Source of the DNA: Gorsachius magnificus | Lineage: Eukaryota; Chordata; Aves; Pelecaniformes; Ardeidae | DNA length: 64,000 nucleotides | Reading direction: 5' to 3' | NCBI GenBank assembly: GCA_034008185.1 | Contig: CM067081.1 | Span: 18,289,821 to 18,353,820 of the forward strand | Shown here: piece by piece, positions 25,494 through 37,675 of the stretch | How positions within the stretch are numbered: position 1 is the first letter of the stretch | How the letters are laid out: each line of letters opens with the position of its first letter | Made by a program: the position numbers and the translations under genes | The notes under the pieces: model-generated | What the model saw: only the letters and a program-made list of their open reading frames with translations | What the model was told of the DNA's origin: nothing | Database searches by the model: none

Positions 25494-25621
25494 CTGCACA
25501 CTTGTGAGGGTCGTGTATTGGTAGGCTTTTACAATCATGTAATTGGCTTCAACATCAGCCAGTCCCAAAAAGATATACTTCCACCACCTCTGTTTCAAAA
25601 TTTGCCAGAGACTGTCACTGC
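25494..25621 (-). CDS. SLC35F2: SLC35F2, coding exon with [27 protein letters not shown]
   Basis: The exon is 128 bp, with acceptor TCTAAACAG and donor CAG|GTAAGG. It starts at the second base of a glycine codon and ends in phase 0. It encodes [37 protein letters not shown] and LTSVQ. The stretch [22 protein letters not shown] is a signature of SLC35F carriers and matches mammalian SLC35F1/F2, with the SD-L--ILK-KWWKY start specific to SLC35F2. It forms the helix that lines the substrate path in this fold (inference from family structure). Confidence 0.96.
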
Positions 25622-26135
25622 CTGTTTAGAAGAAAGCAGCAATCAATACGTGTTTCTTTCCAACCAAATGTTGCACAGGAATCTCGCTTTTTAGAAGCAT
25701 AAATAATACTGAGATGTTTGATTTTGTTTGCCCCTGCTTAGGCAAGATACAATAACTGCAAACTGCAGCCTGGGAGGAGACAACACAAATGGTGAAAAGC
25801 ACAGAAATTCTTCCACATGAGGGAGAAAACCAGAAGACTAGAGTTGTTTAAAGAGTAAATTAATAAGCAGCAGCTTGTTACAACAAAGCCTCTTTTCCGC
25901 AACATAACAGGACTTGAAACCAAAGAGCACATAATTTTAAACAAAAAAATGGACATTTAACCTTAAATTAATTTCCATGTGTTATTACAAAGCAGGAATT
26001 TCAGCAGGAACTTGAAAAAACTAGGATGAGTATTGAGTAAGTTCTTTAGTTTCAAAATCTGAACGGAAAATGTAGAAGAGGAAAAAAAAAAAAAAAGAAG
26101 AACCACCACAATCTCCCATCCTGTGTTTCACATAC
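25622..26135 (-). other. SLC35F2: SLC35F2 intron
   Basis: Phase 1 intron of 514 bp with donor GACTG|GTATGT and acceptor TCTAAACAG. Nothing else seen. Confidence 0.85.
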
Positions 26136-26311
26136 CAGTCCTAAATGCCAGCATTGTTGTATAAACTAGAAGAAGCAAAGCATAGTTGATAAAACTTTGA
26201 AACATTGGAGTATTCACTTGGTATTGTTCTGCTAGGTACTGGCTTGTAACAGCAGTCCCACAGATAAACAAGGAGAGCGTCTGGCCCAGAATTATCGTTT
26301 TCAAAATATAC
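26136..26311 (-). CDS. SLC35F2: SLC35F2, first firmly identified coding exon (membrane helices one and two)
   Basis: The exon is 176 bp, with acceptor TATTCACAG and donor GACTG|GTATGT. It starts with the last base of a codon (probably the tryptophan of the mammalian LFTW motif) and then reads [40 protein letters not shown] and [18 protein letters not shown]. Mammalian SLC35F2 reads [40 protein letters not shown], so the match is clear. An out-of-frame reading in the same stretch gives an open frame that is not the protein. The exon upstream of it must end in phase 2. Confidence 0.96.
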
Positions 26312-29300
26312 CTGTGAATACAAAAGACAACACAGTAAGCTTAGAATTAAACATTCAAGGTTTGTTTTTTTTTTTTTAAAAAAAATCCTAGTTGTACAGG
26401 AAAAATGCCATTTTTTAGATTGACTGTCCTTTTTCTACTCCCCATCTGATTTACCGGTAAGCAGATCTAGTCTAACCTCACAACAGCCATATAGTAAGTG
26501 AGGTCATTTCAAATCACCAGTGATAGAGACTGCAATCATTTGCAGGCATCTTCAGGCAGCTCACCTGGGCAGGCTCAAACCAATGGCAGGATCTATTCTC
26601 ACCAAGAGAGGTTTTGATACACACAGCCTGAGTTAAATCCTTCATCCTCCACTGAATCCCGTTCTGACTTTGGTCAACAGAAATCTGCAACGTGGAGATA
26701 AGGCCTGACTGCCTTCAGGCTCTTCCAAGACCTGAGTCTTTGAAAGCGAGCAGAGACCCTAAGCTGAGCAGTGCTAAGGAAATACAAAACCATTAACTAT
26801 AGAATTATAGAATAGCCCAGGTTGGAGGGACCTCAAAAGATCACCTGGTCCAACCTTTCAAGGGGAAGGGAGCTGAGATGAGATTATCTAGCACCCTGGC
26901 CAGCCACAGCTTGAAAAGCTTTAGTGACAGGGACTCCACAACAACCCTTGGGAGGTTGTTTCCATGATTGGTTATTCTCACTGTAAAAATTCTTTCTTAT
27001 AATAAAAAATGTTTTAATTAAAACTTATTGTGGATTTTTTTCTGCTATATTCCATCATATCCCACAGTAACTGAGGATGGAGTTCAGAACACATTTTGGC
27101 CAAAGATCATGTTAGCATTTACAACTCCTTTTAAGTCCAACACACAGCTAGAAGAAGGGGAAAAAAAAAAAAAAATCATGCTCTTTTAGTAGCAATTCTT
27201 CACCTAATATAAAGTGAACTATTCCAGATGTTCCTACACAAACAGGAGTATGCACAGATTGCTGTGTATCTTTTGGCTTGCTGTTTCTCCTGCCAGTGGA
27301 GCTGTGCAGATTTGTATCACCCCAGTCTCTGCCTGCGTACTCACAATGTACAGCAAGAGGGGCTCAGTGCTGTACAGGTTGGCAAAGTTCACATCCAATT
27401 TCTTTACTTTGAAGACTACTGATGAGAATTTAACTGCCTGCACAACTGACCATTTTGTTCCTACTCAAAGTAATCGAGCAAGGGAAGCAAGTATCCCATT
27501 GGGATTCTGCACCTACCCTGTGCCCACACCTCCACCCGACGATTTCTGGCAGGGCACCCACATGCCAGGCACATCACATGCCGGTAACACCAGTTGTTTT
27601 CCCAAGGTGGGTGACTTTAATGTAATAAACACCAGCTCACCCAGCTATGCTGTGCAATCCAGCTGTCAGGCAAGGAGAAGGGGGTGTTGAGGGCTGCTAA
27701 AGCCAACCACAATCCCACAGTCAACCCCTCCTTTTGGAAGGGAGACATCTTTTTTGCACAAATTCTAATTCAGCTGCATTAATCTCATTTTCAATTCAGC
27801 CTGACATCAAAGCTCTTCTGACTTTAAAAATGCTGCTAGGCACATTTTTCTCTCCAAGTCCATTTTGATGAGACAGCAAATCCCTGTGAAGGCCAGCCAT
27901 GCTGCACCTTCCAAGAGATTCGAGCCCCACGTTTTGCTACAGCTTGCCCTGCCCACCCCAGCAACAGTGCACATCCACATTATAAGTATTTCTGTATCAT
28001 GTGACAATCCTGTAAGGCCTTATCCAGCCTCGGGTGGATAACTTTTTCTGGTGCATGAAAGAACGAACATTCTCATTTCTAGCATTTTGAAGCCTGAAGT
28101 AAGCAACAGAGACCACATTTCAGCTAGAAATTTATCATGGCTACTTTGTAGCACAGCATTAACTGTAAACAGTGCTATAAAATAGATACATGTATTTTTA
28201 TATATATATATATGTATTTGTATGAAAAAAAGAAAAAACACTTTGAAGCTACTTCACTTCTGCTATATTGATTTTCTTTTTATTCTGGTCAAAGATCCTA
28301 TTGCACTATTTGATGAATAAACTGGCAGTGATCATGACACATCCTAGCTAATTATTCTGACTGATGCAGAAATGTCTTTTTATGTTAATTTAAAAAATTA
28401 ATTTAATCAGGTGCCATTAAGAAGAATGTAACACAGGTTAGCTAAAATTTTCGGAATGAGACCATGAGACCTACTTCTCTCAAGCAGGCACAGACAATGG
28501 TTCCAGCTCACCCTCTGCCAGCCCTGTGAACGCTGGCTCCTTCGCAGGAGGTAAGATGACAGCAGACCCATTGAAACGTCAAGGAAGAAATAATGCGGAG
28601 AACAAAGCAAAAGCTGTGAAGCCTGCGTAGGCCACAAAATAAACTGTGCTCGTCAATACGTTACCAGAGGATGCTAAAGCTGCCTGGGCTGGTACAAGCC
28701 CTGCTCTCCTGGATGGAAACTCCCCTTTACCCAACTCCAAGGTGGTCCCACAGAGAGGGGCAGAAGCACAGGCAATACTACTGCACAGGCATCCAGCTTG
28801 TTTAACATGGGCTTCTGTGGGGTGAGGTTTTAAACATTTTCCCCCAGGATATGATATGCAAGTAGCAGCTTTGCTTTTCCTGAACTGCAGTATCCTGTCT
28901 ATAGCACAGGCCTGGACACGCACTGGTAACTGGATAGTGACCATGTTCCAGCCAGAGGGTAAAAGGGGGAAAAGCTGCTGCCATTCAAATTTGCTCACGA
29001 TCAATCATCATTTATTAAAAATAAGATCGAGCTCATTGCCCTCTTGCAGTGGAATAACTCCACCAAGCTGATCCTCATCTTTTCTAATAACTAAGTTTCT
29101 CCAGTTTAAAGTACCTAGGGAATGATCTCCTTGCATTTTTGCATATGGGAAGAGACATGGGTCCAGAATCTACAGAACTGTTTCTTCATGGTTTCTGCAC
29201 CAGCAATCATTACCATTTAGTTAATGTATATCTAGGCAGTCCTGCAGCATTTACTTCTACAGTACCAAAGGCATCTGACGAGGCAAGCAGGCAGTCTCAT

Positions 29301-32108
29301 CCTGCCTCATTCCCTTCTTTATTTTTACATATTTAATTCAGGGATTTTTTTTTTTAATTCCCGCTACTGCACACTCAAAATGTTAAGATCAAAAATGCCA
29401 AATAGAGATACTGTTCACTGACAGCAGAAGGCTGCCCTCAAAAACGTCCACTGGGAATCCCAAAACACTACATTTCTGGCAACTTCCTTGGCTGTGTGGA
29501 GAATAAAGAGCCTCCTGCCCTGGCTCCCCCAGCACTGGGCATGAACCTCGGCAGGAAGCACCAGTGGGTTCCCCTCACACCATTTGCCAAGGCGTCAGAA
29601 CAAATTTCTTCAAATTGTGAAGGTGACGCCATGTTCCTGGTGCAACACACTGCATTCAAGGCGGTTTGAAGAGGGTAAGATGACCCTCGTTAAACCTGTC
29701 CTCAAGAGCCTTATTATTTCAGTGCCTGCTAAATTCCCATAGTAAATTATAAAAAAAAAAAAACAAACCTGTTTTATCCTCCATAAAACTTGAGGGTAAA
29801 CTTTAAATCCTATCAGTATCATTTTACAAGACAATTTCTGATAAGAAAAATGCTTCAAAGACATGAGTTTCTGTGCATTCCAGTATTGACATGAGTATCG
29901 ATGACCGTGATTTTCTTATTAAAAATTTATCATTGTTTTTTGAAATATATTAGTTATTAAGTTTTCCATGCCAGAACTTGATCCTCTCTGCTCTTTTTTT
30001 TTTAATGCACTGGTAAGGACTAAATCACTTTGGACTCTCAGCTGATGCAAGGTAAGTGGTCTGAAATTGCCTTTTAGTTTTATAGTTTGGGGGTTTTTTG
30101 GTGGTGGTTGTTTTTTACTGCATGGCAATTGGCTACTAAGTAATTACTCCTCCTCTCCCTTCAGCCACTCTATCTTAGCTGGCTATATCTATGGCTATCA
30201 TGAAAACTACAAGGCCTTTGGGGATATTTCAGACCATGAAAGTTTGCCACAAATCGGTCTGAAGCAAACTCAGAACAACGTGCAGCTCTTGACACCAAGA
30301 GAAGGTCAGGCTGGCTTGCTTTGGCTCCCCGTGAAATGCAGAAGAAAAATACCCCAAGATATTCAAATAAAATCATGGTTTATATCTGAGGAAGTTAAAG
30401 AAAATCTAATAAGCCCACAGTTAACAATTGTATGGGCTATTAGTTTAATAGATCCTATAATTTGCATGTGGTTTTCTTCATGAAAAAAATACACCCTTTC
30501 AAAAATTAAATTTATTTATGCCACCAGTTAAACACTAACAGGCAAAGCCTGGCAATACTCTTCATGTAGACATTTTACTTGCACGTCAGCTTTAACCACT
30601 GAACCCCTCCCGAATCGGGGTGGGGGACACAACCATTTCATTTGAATATCAATCTCACATTTTCATACGAGTGGTTAAAGGAAAATGCACGTTCAGACTG
30701 AAGCTATATTCCAACATCATTAGCAGATAGCTCAGGCCAGGAACTAACATTTTTCAGAAGTTAGTGTTTCAACGTTCCGCTTTGAAACTGAGGTTAATTT
30801 AATTTGTGAAAGGTAAGAAACATTAAAAAAAACCCTCATTTTGTTTCAAGAACCAAAAAGCATAGTTCCTGCTGGTTTTACTCAAAAAAAAAAATAATAA
30901 TTTATTACATACAAGTATTAAACCTTCCTATGACTCAGAAAAACCTCTAAGAAAGCTGAAGTGGCTGAGCCTCCAACCCATCTGGGAAAAAAAAAAGAAG
31001 GAAAGAAAAAAAAAAAATCTCAGACGAGACCTTGCACAAGTCAGCAAGCACTCCTTTTCTGCCAAGTACCATCAATAGACTCACTCAGTGTAGCCCTCTG
31101 GCAGCATTCTGGCAAAATTACTAGCACAGGTCAGGATACTGAACAGTTCAATGAGTTCCTGTCTTGTCTTTTGGGGCATTCCGGATAGAAGGAATGAAAA
31201 ATCTTATAAGCAAAAGAGAAAGGGAGGCTTTGCCATCTGGAATGAGACTCTGCTCAGCCAGCACGCACCTCCACGCAGCCCGGTGGCGAGACTCAAGCTT
31301 GCGAGGGTGGCAGGAGAGCCAATACCTCCAGTTTGTCAGCCCAGGTTATCTGATGCAATAGTTACTAGAAACCATATCCAGAGCCCAAAAAATGCCTTTT
31401 AACCAGGGATTTCCCCACCCCCAGATGGAAACTGAAGCTGTAAAGGAACGGTAGCTCTCGCAGGCTGGATGTCAGTGGAAGTAGCTCTGCTCTCACTGAA
31501 GGCAGCACTTGGCAAGTACCAGCTTTGGGACGCAAGCAACGCCAGCACAACTTGGCAGATTTTTTCCCCAGGTTTTCCATGTTTAACCAGTGCTCACATT
31601 TTAGGTGAAATCCTTGAACAGGTTTCTGTCCTAAGCTGGTTCAAGAACGGAGGGAAGGGGGATATTGCTCTTTCCGGACTCCACACCTCACCTCAGCTAT
31701 TTTGTTCCATTATCTTTTCTGCGCCACCCCCCCCCCCCCCAGCCCCGTTGACCTGTTCTTTGCAACAATGTTGATAAAAGAGTACAGAACAGATAAAAGT
31801 ACAGAAAAAAATAGGAAATCAGAAAAATCTTAAACGAGGATTACTAAAAAAAAAAAAAAAAAAAATCAAGCGTACATGTGCATGTATGAGATTACACTCT
31901 TAGTTTAAGAAAATCAGGACACCACCCGCTAAGTCTAGGCTGACCCTAGCTGAAGCGGCTCCCCACACTCTCACACGGCCGCAGTTGCAGGCTGTAGCTC
32001 GGCTGTGCCTCCACAGCGGCACCGGTACCGGAACGCCCCGTTCGCACAGGCCTCCATCAGCAGAAGCCAAACCTCTCCCGGCTGCTGCCCGCGCCCCGCC
32101 GGCCTCAC
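26312..32108 (-). other. SLC35F2: Presumed first intron region of SLC35F2
   Basis: This is the sequence between the helix-one exon and the CpG island with a candidate first exon. It contains a CR1 fragment at 26799-27004, several poly(A) or poly(T) runs and a C14 run at 31727-31740. A scan for a short exon ending in the expected RRIKGKLFTW-like peptide followed by a donor did not find one. Confidence 0.5.
26799..27004 (-). mobile_element. CR1 LINE 3' tail fragment, old
   Basis: The minus-strand CR1 end is visible on the plus strand as ATAGAATTATAGAATAGCCC, GGTTGGAGGGACCTCAAAAG and GGTCCAACC, followed by CCACAACAACCCTTGGGAGG. Only about 200 bp remain and many positions have changed, so it looks older than the other copies. 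Confidence 0.85.
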
Positions 32109-32710
32109 CTCCGCCGGGGGGACGGCCTCAGAGGCTCGCCCGTGACCCCGGCCCGCGGCGAGGCGACCGCCCCGCGGCGGGGCCCCGGCAGCGGCCGCCT
32201 CCATGCCCCGGCGCTGCCCCGGCCCCGCGCCCGCCGGCAGGGAGAGAGGGCGGGCGAGCGGCGCTTCCCGGCGGGGCGGAACAGGACTCCACCGGTGGCG
32301 GTAGAGCCAGCTTTGTGCCCGCCGAGGGGCCGCCCCCAGGAGGGGCATGGCTCGCCCCGGGGCGGGGGGACGGAGCTCTGCTGCCTGCCCCGGGATGCTC
32401 CTCCTGGCCCTCCCCTTAGCGAGCCCCGGCCCGCTCCGCCGGCGTCCTCCCACCCGCCGGGTGCGGTGAGGGCAGGGCAGAGCCGAGACGCGAAGGGCTG
32501 CTCCAGAAGCGCCATCGCCAAGTTCACGTTCCCGCTCTCCGGTCAGGCAACCTGCGGGACGGGGCTCCCCGGCATCAGCCCCAGCCTGGTGCCCCGGTGC
32601 CAGTGTCTGCGAGGCCGCTTTGGCCCCAGCCGCGCCGCAGGCCTCGAACCCGCGGGCATGCGAGGCCTGACCGCGCCTGGCCTCGTGTGCGGGCATTTCA
32701 GGCCTCACCT
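31960..32710. promoter_or_regulatory. CpG island, probable SLC35F2 promoter region
   Basis: GC-rich sequence dense in CG dinucleotides stands out from AT-rich surroundings. It lies upstream of SLC35F2 in the right direction. Long open frames here, on both strands, are low-complexity products of high GC content (few stop codons) and resemble no known protein. The island is the nearest one 5' of the identified SLC35F2 exons. Confidence 0.7.
32109..32204 (-). CDS. Candidate first coding exon of SLC35F2 (unproven)
   Basis: An ATG at 32204-32202 has a good Kozak context (G at -3, G at +4). It opens a frame starting MEAAAAGAPP and running 32 codons to a donor GCGGAG|GTGAGG at 32109. The human protein starts MEADSPAGPGAPEPLAEG, so start, composition and position are alike. 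The problem is phase: this exon ends in phase 0, whereas the helix-one exon at 26311 needs two bases before it. One more exon of 3n+2 bases, coding for the RRIKGKLFT-like peptide, is therefore required and was not found. It could also be a chance frame in a CpG island. Confidence 0.35.
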
Positions 32711-32712
32711 TT

Positions 32713-33052
32713 CATAGAATCGTAGAATCGTCTAGGTTGGAAAAGACCTTTAAGATCATCGAGTCCAACCTTTAACCTAACCCTGCCATCCCACCACTAA
32801 ACCGTGTCCCTAAGCACCTCATCTATCCTTCTTTTAAATACCTCCGGGGATGGGGACTCGACCACCTCCCTGGGCAGCCCATTCCAGAGCCTGACAACCC
32901 TCTCGGTGAAGAAGTTTTTCCTAATGTCTAGCCTAAACCTGCCCTGGCGCAACTTCAGACCATTTCCCCTCATCCTATCATCTGTTACCAGGGAGAAGAG
33001 GCCGACCCCCCCCCCCCCCCCACCTAGCCACATCCTCCCGGCTGCCAGTCAT
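32713..33052 (-). mobile_element. CR1 LINE 3' fragment with expanded C run
   Basis: The minus-strand copy starts on the plus strand at CATAGAATCGTAGAATCGTC, with GGTTGGAAAAGACCTTTAAG and the [17 protein letters not shown] reading on the minus strand. It is closely related to the copy at 59320-59667. A run of 16 C bases at 33006-33021 interrupts the element where related copies have a short CACCCACC stretch, so it arose after insertion. The copy abuts the CpG island. Confidence 0.93.
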
Positions 33053-36000
33053 CAGACTTGTGTTCCAGACCCCTCAGTTTCTTCCAGTTACATGAGCCAA
33101 AGTTACTCTAAACCCTTAAATTTTAATTTCTCCCAGCTTTGTGCACAGCCTTGAGCTCCTCTATTTCTGAGGCTTCAGCTCCCACCTTTCTGCTGACACC
33201 TCCACACACCTAAGGATTTACCTCATCCTGTTTGGCTTCACCCACATCTCAGTTGAACTCACCTGGAGAACCTGGCAGCATTTTGCATACGCTGGTGGTT
33301 TTTTTAATGACTCACTTTTAATGATGCTCTTTCTGTGTCACAGGTGACGGAACAGAACCCCAGAGGTGCTTCCAGGAAAAGCAACCTCCTGCCCTCGCTG
33401 GTGCGAACGTCTGTCACTGTCCCGGCTGTGCCAGCACCCTTTCTGCTGCAAGACGCTGCTTCTCTCTGCCCTCGCCTGTTACCCACAGAGCGCTGGGTTT
33501 GATCTCTCTCCCCCCAACACGCACAACATTTTTTCCAGACCTGTTTTTCCCTATCACAGTTCTTTTGTTCAAGCTGTGTTTCTCTCTCTTTGCAATTACC
33601 CAAATTCATCCTCGTAGGATTTGGTTTAGGAGTGTAAAAGAGGCATTACTCTGCCACTTTCAGGTAATTTTTATAACTTTTTGTGCCTGCCAGTCCCTTT
33701 TCAGCAGAAAGGTGAATTTTAGTCTCCCACTTCCCAGGGGCCAGGCCCCAACCACTAAGGCACTGGCTATGTGGGAGAGGATTGGTCTCCATATCCCTCT
33801 TTGACTCTGAGATCATGTAATACTAAAGCCATAGGTCAATATGAGAGAAAAGCTGTATAATTACATGTCTTAAAAGAGCATTCATAAATATACTTCTGTA
33901 TTTATATATATATTTACCCATTTCTATATTGTACTGAGATTTTATGTATTTTTCCTTCACTTGTGTAACACAATAGTTTATGGATTTTTTTTATTCTTAA
34001 TTCCTATCCAATAAAAATCCTCCTGCGACTCCTGCAAGAAATCAGTCTGGCAAGATTAATTTCAGTGTTGTGATAGTTACGAGACAGGTCATGCTGATCA
34101 CAAATTTCCATAACGTAAAATAAAAACAAGATTAAAAAAAAAGAAGCAGAACTATCAAGACCCTGCACATCTCATCGTATCTGAGCTCTACAACTGTGGT
34201 ACTACTATCTTTGCCTTTAACTTCATGTATCCTCTACCTGCAATTTGCTGCCACCGATTGTCCAAAGATGGAAAATTGCGTCTTTGGTGCTTTTTGTCTC
34301 CACTTAAGCTCAGCTCTTGGAATTCCTTGCTCCAGGTAGGCTGCAGCAGCCTCACACCAGAAAGGCCAGGCTCGGCCTTTACACCAGAACTGCTCTGCTG
34401 CAGAAGGACTGCAGTCCCATAGGGGTATCTGCATACTGCCAAAATATGAAACAAAGTACTAAGAGTTTAAACAGGCAGGGTCCTCTTTTTAATTTAATTT
34501 CTTTAACAAAAAGAAATAAAAATTGAAGGTTTAAAAAAAAAAAGCAAGAGCAACAACAATTTTTAAAAGTGCCCTTTGTTAAACTTTGGGGACTAAGTTC
34601 ATTTCAGAGTAAAATAAACTTTGCTCTCTCCCGAGATTTTTATGGCTTGTGGACAACACGGCCATGAATGCAGAGATATCTGAGACATCTAAACATGACT
34701 TTGTGTTCAGCTACTCCTGCTCCAGGCTCCTGCTTTGACTACGATTCTGGGTTCACCTCAAGCCTGACCATGACTGTGTGTTTCTGGATTTTTGTCACCC
34801 CCTGAGTTTGCCTCCTCCTGAAGCGGAACAGCTGCCTGGAGCGTGCACCGGCCACGCTGCCTGGTGTCACCAGTGGAAAGTTGGGAGTGTGTGCATCTAA
34901 GGCCGTGCGTCTCCTTCAGATACAGAAGCTCTGTTGCCAGTGCTCTACAACAGCAACTGGTTTCACTGGTTATGGTGTCTGTTCCAGGGTGAGTGAAATC
35001 CCTGGGAGCAGCTGTAGGTTATCAGCAGGCAGGGTGGGTCTGGATGCTTGATGGGCCCCTAGACTGCTAGGCATATGCCTCTTTTTTGACTTAGAAAAGC
35101 TGCTGACAAAGAACTATTAGCAATACATTTGTAGAATTCTTTAAAAATAAATTCTTTCCATTCAAAATGTCTATCTAAATTTCAAACTGTTTTGAAGTGT
35201 GATTGAAAGAATCTAAATATTTCTTATGGTTGATTAACTTCTAGAATGGTTGAAGGATAACCCAAAAGTAATGGCACAGCTTTTTTTGCTGCTTTTCAAA
35301 AAAAAATTACTTTTGAGCCAAGAACAAATAAAAGGATTAGCACAGCCATAACAAACGAGACACAGACATAGCTCTCCTATCTTCATCTGCTTTCAACTCC
35401 TTTTTGTTAAACCGTTTTCTTTCAGCGTGTCCTCCTCCTAAGAAAATCATAAGTTTGAGCAGGCGATAAAAGTAGATAACAGTGAAGTAAAGGCACAGAA
35501 TGTATTTTTAAGTTGGCAGCGTCTGCTTTAAGTTTCAGGGAACTTAAGAATGCAATGCCATTGTACGCCTAGATACTTCATATTGCTATGACAAAATTTA
35601 CTTTCTGCATTAACCTTATTGACAAAAGGAAAGACAAAAAATATCGCACAAATTGAACTTAAAAGCTGAAACCACAGAAGTGATTCCTTATAAAATGATA
35701 AAAAAGCATAATTTTAGGGTTTTTAAAATTTGAAGTATTTACGCCACTAGAGGTCCTTCCTGGTCAGATTATGATTTCCTCCACAGTGGGTTTTTGGGTT
35801 TTTTTTCTATTTCTTTATCCAAGCTACATACAAGAATTACTGTTTATTATTTTGTTTAATTTAATACATTCTTAGGATAATAGTTATTTTTCCTTGATTA
35901 AGCTTTTTCTGGGGAAATATCAATATAAGGATTTTTCAAATATAATTTCTTTAATAAAAGCTCATGGTTTATTATGAAATAAAATATTAAAAATTCAACA

Positions 36001-37675
36001 ATTGCGTATTTTCACATTTCCAATTTTTCATCATCTTACACCACCTGTCCAACATAACCACTTTTCTCTTAGAAAAATAAAGGAAGGAAGCAAAGGTCAA
36101 ACTAATGAGAGAAATTAGGATAAGCAACTGGAACAAAAAACCCATATGTAAGGTAGTTTTTCTCTGCTGCTTCATTATTCTTAATTTTCCTAGTTAGAAG
36201 ACGGTTAAAAATGTTTGAAAACTATCTGGAAGAACTGTGCGGCCTTGGGAACTTGAATGATAGGACTGAGATTAAACTTCTCACTAAAGAACACACTGTC
36301 ATTTATCAGGAAATTAGTAACAAAGATTTGTACCATAAGCTCATCATTTGGAAATGATTAGGAACTAAGGCAAAGAAATACTGGCTGTTCCCAGGATAGC
36401 CATGAGCTGAAAAGGCCTAATTAGCGGTACAAGGGGCAAACTTAACCCTAGGATGCATCAGCTGGAATCAAGAGAGAGATGAGTTAGACTATAGCAAGTC
36501 CTGGAGAGACTTTTTCTGAAATGCAGTGTATATGCTGGTCACTCATACTCAAGAAAAATGTGCAGAAGTATACAAGAGAATCTGTAGGAGACCACAGGAG
36601 CTTGGCTTGTTAGCCTAGCAAAGGACACTGAGGTGGGATGGGACCACCATCAAAAAATGCCCTGAGAGCAAACCCTAGAAAAAGAAAGAAACTTTTAAAA
36701 ATAAAAGGCAATGTTAGTACAAGAGCAAACATGGATACATGAAATATTATTAGTTTTAGGCTGAAAATGAGAAGACAGTTCCTTACTAATATTTGCAATA
36801 CAGCTGCCTCTATTAGGACCATCAGGCGCTGGAACAGGTTTTCCATAGGAGTAACAGAAAAAAATAACTACCTGGCAGCAGGGCATTAGCCCTGATAGCC
36901 AAGAGATTCCTTCCCGTTCTCTGTCTGCAGAACAAAAGGATTTGCAGACAAAGGAAGTCACAATTTTAAAATTAAAATATTCTAATGCTCTCTAAAATTG
37001 GCCATAGAAAAATTACTCTGAGAAACATCACAGTAAGCTACTCAGGGCAAAAACATGCCTTACGGCTGCACTGACATGTCCAGCGGTGCAGTGGTGGGTC
37101 TGCTGTCTCTACCAAGAAGGAATATGAAGCAGAATGCATTTCTACATCGCAATGTCAAAAAAGGGATTAACTGAGCAAAAGGAACCAAACGAGGAAGGGT
37201 GTGAATTTCAATATACAGAGAGTTTTATTTAAGATAAAAGATCAAGACTGGAATTTAGGTACTTGATTGTTATTGAAAATCACCAAAGTCAAGGGAAATG
37301 GGGGCATTAGGAGATGGTTAATACGAGGCCACAGAGGTCTTTATGCATCACTAATTCTGGTCTCACACACCACCCTCCCTTCCTGTTCATCTGAGATGCA
37401 AACCCCTGTTTGGAACTGTACCCAAGAAAAAAATTGGGGTTTGGTTGCACACGTAGTGCCCCTGAGGCCTAAGTTAACTGATGTGGGTGCTCATTTTCAT
37501 GGTAACTAGTAAAATCTCAAAGGACACTGGCTTCGCACCCAGTCCAAACACAGCTCCCTCAAATCTTTAGTCTTCCGGCACTGACATCAATGTAGATGCT
37601 ATTGGAAGTGCTAATGGAAAAACGAGATTACAGCTTCAAACCATGAGCTATGTCTCAGAAAGGCAGACAAAACAA
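33053..37675. other. Intergenic sequence between SLC35F2 and RAB39A, part 1
   Basis: No coding exon recognised. It is AT-rich with a mariner-like miniature element near 35258-35320. No other repeat could be named. Confidence 0.5.
35258..35320 (+). mobile_element. Mariner-like miniature inverted-repeat remnant
   Basis: CAAAAGTAAT at 35263-35272 is matched by its exact reverse complement ATTACTTTTG at 35306-35315, about 33 bases apart. The left arm continues as GGCACAGCTTTTTTTGC. This resembles the ends of mariner elements and their miniature derivatives (AAAAGTAATTGCGGTTTTTGC in primate MADE1). There is no transposase, so it would be an internally deleted, non-autonomous copy. The short length makes chance possible. 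Confidence 0.5.

Larger units (their letters stand above)
11907..26311 (-). other. SLC35F2: SLC35F2 locus, seven coding exons
   Basis: The gene encodes a member of solute carrier family 35, subfamily F (drug/metabolite transporter fold, ten membrane helices). The human protein imports the drug YM155 and has been reported to carry queuine and queuosine; both points are family knowledge, not visible here. Seven exons at 26136-26311, 25494-25621, 19531-19690, 17678-17834, 16829-16881, 16015-16169 and 11907-12125 join in one unbroken frame. All introns have GT/AG borders and the phases agree at each junction. The joined coding length is 1048 nt, meaning 348 residues plus stop after one leading base. 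The human protein is about 374 residues, so only the short N-terminal tail is missing. Introns are mostly AT-rich; the 5.8 kb intron at 19691-25493 contains a CR1 fragment. Confidence 0.95.

Noticed and set aside
27214..27690. A 158-codon plus-strand open frame in the SLC35F2 intron
   Set aside because: No domain, no homology I recognise, and it lies inside an intron of a minus-strand gene.
28654..28700. A possible short minus-strand exon ending CTCTG before GTAACG that would fit the phase needed upstream of SLC35F2 helix one
   Set aside because: The encoded peptide has no resemblance to the basic LFTW segment expected, and the donor is weak.
31971..32708. Long open frames on both strands in the 32 kb CpG island (up to 245 codons)
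   Set aside because: Low-complexity Gly/Ala/Pro/Arg products with no domain; long frames are expected where GC is high and stops are rare. Only a short part (32109-32204) is kept as a candidate exon.
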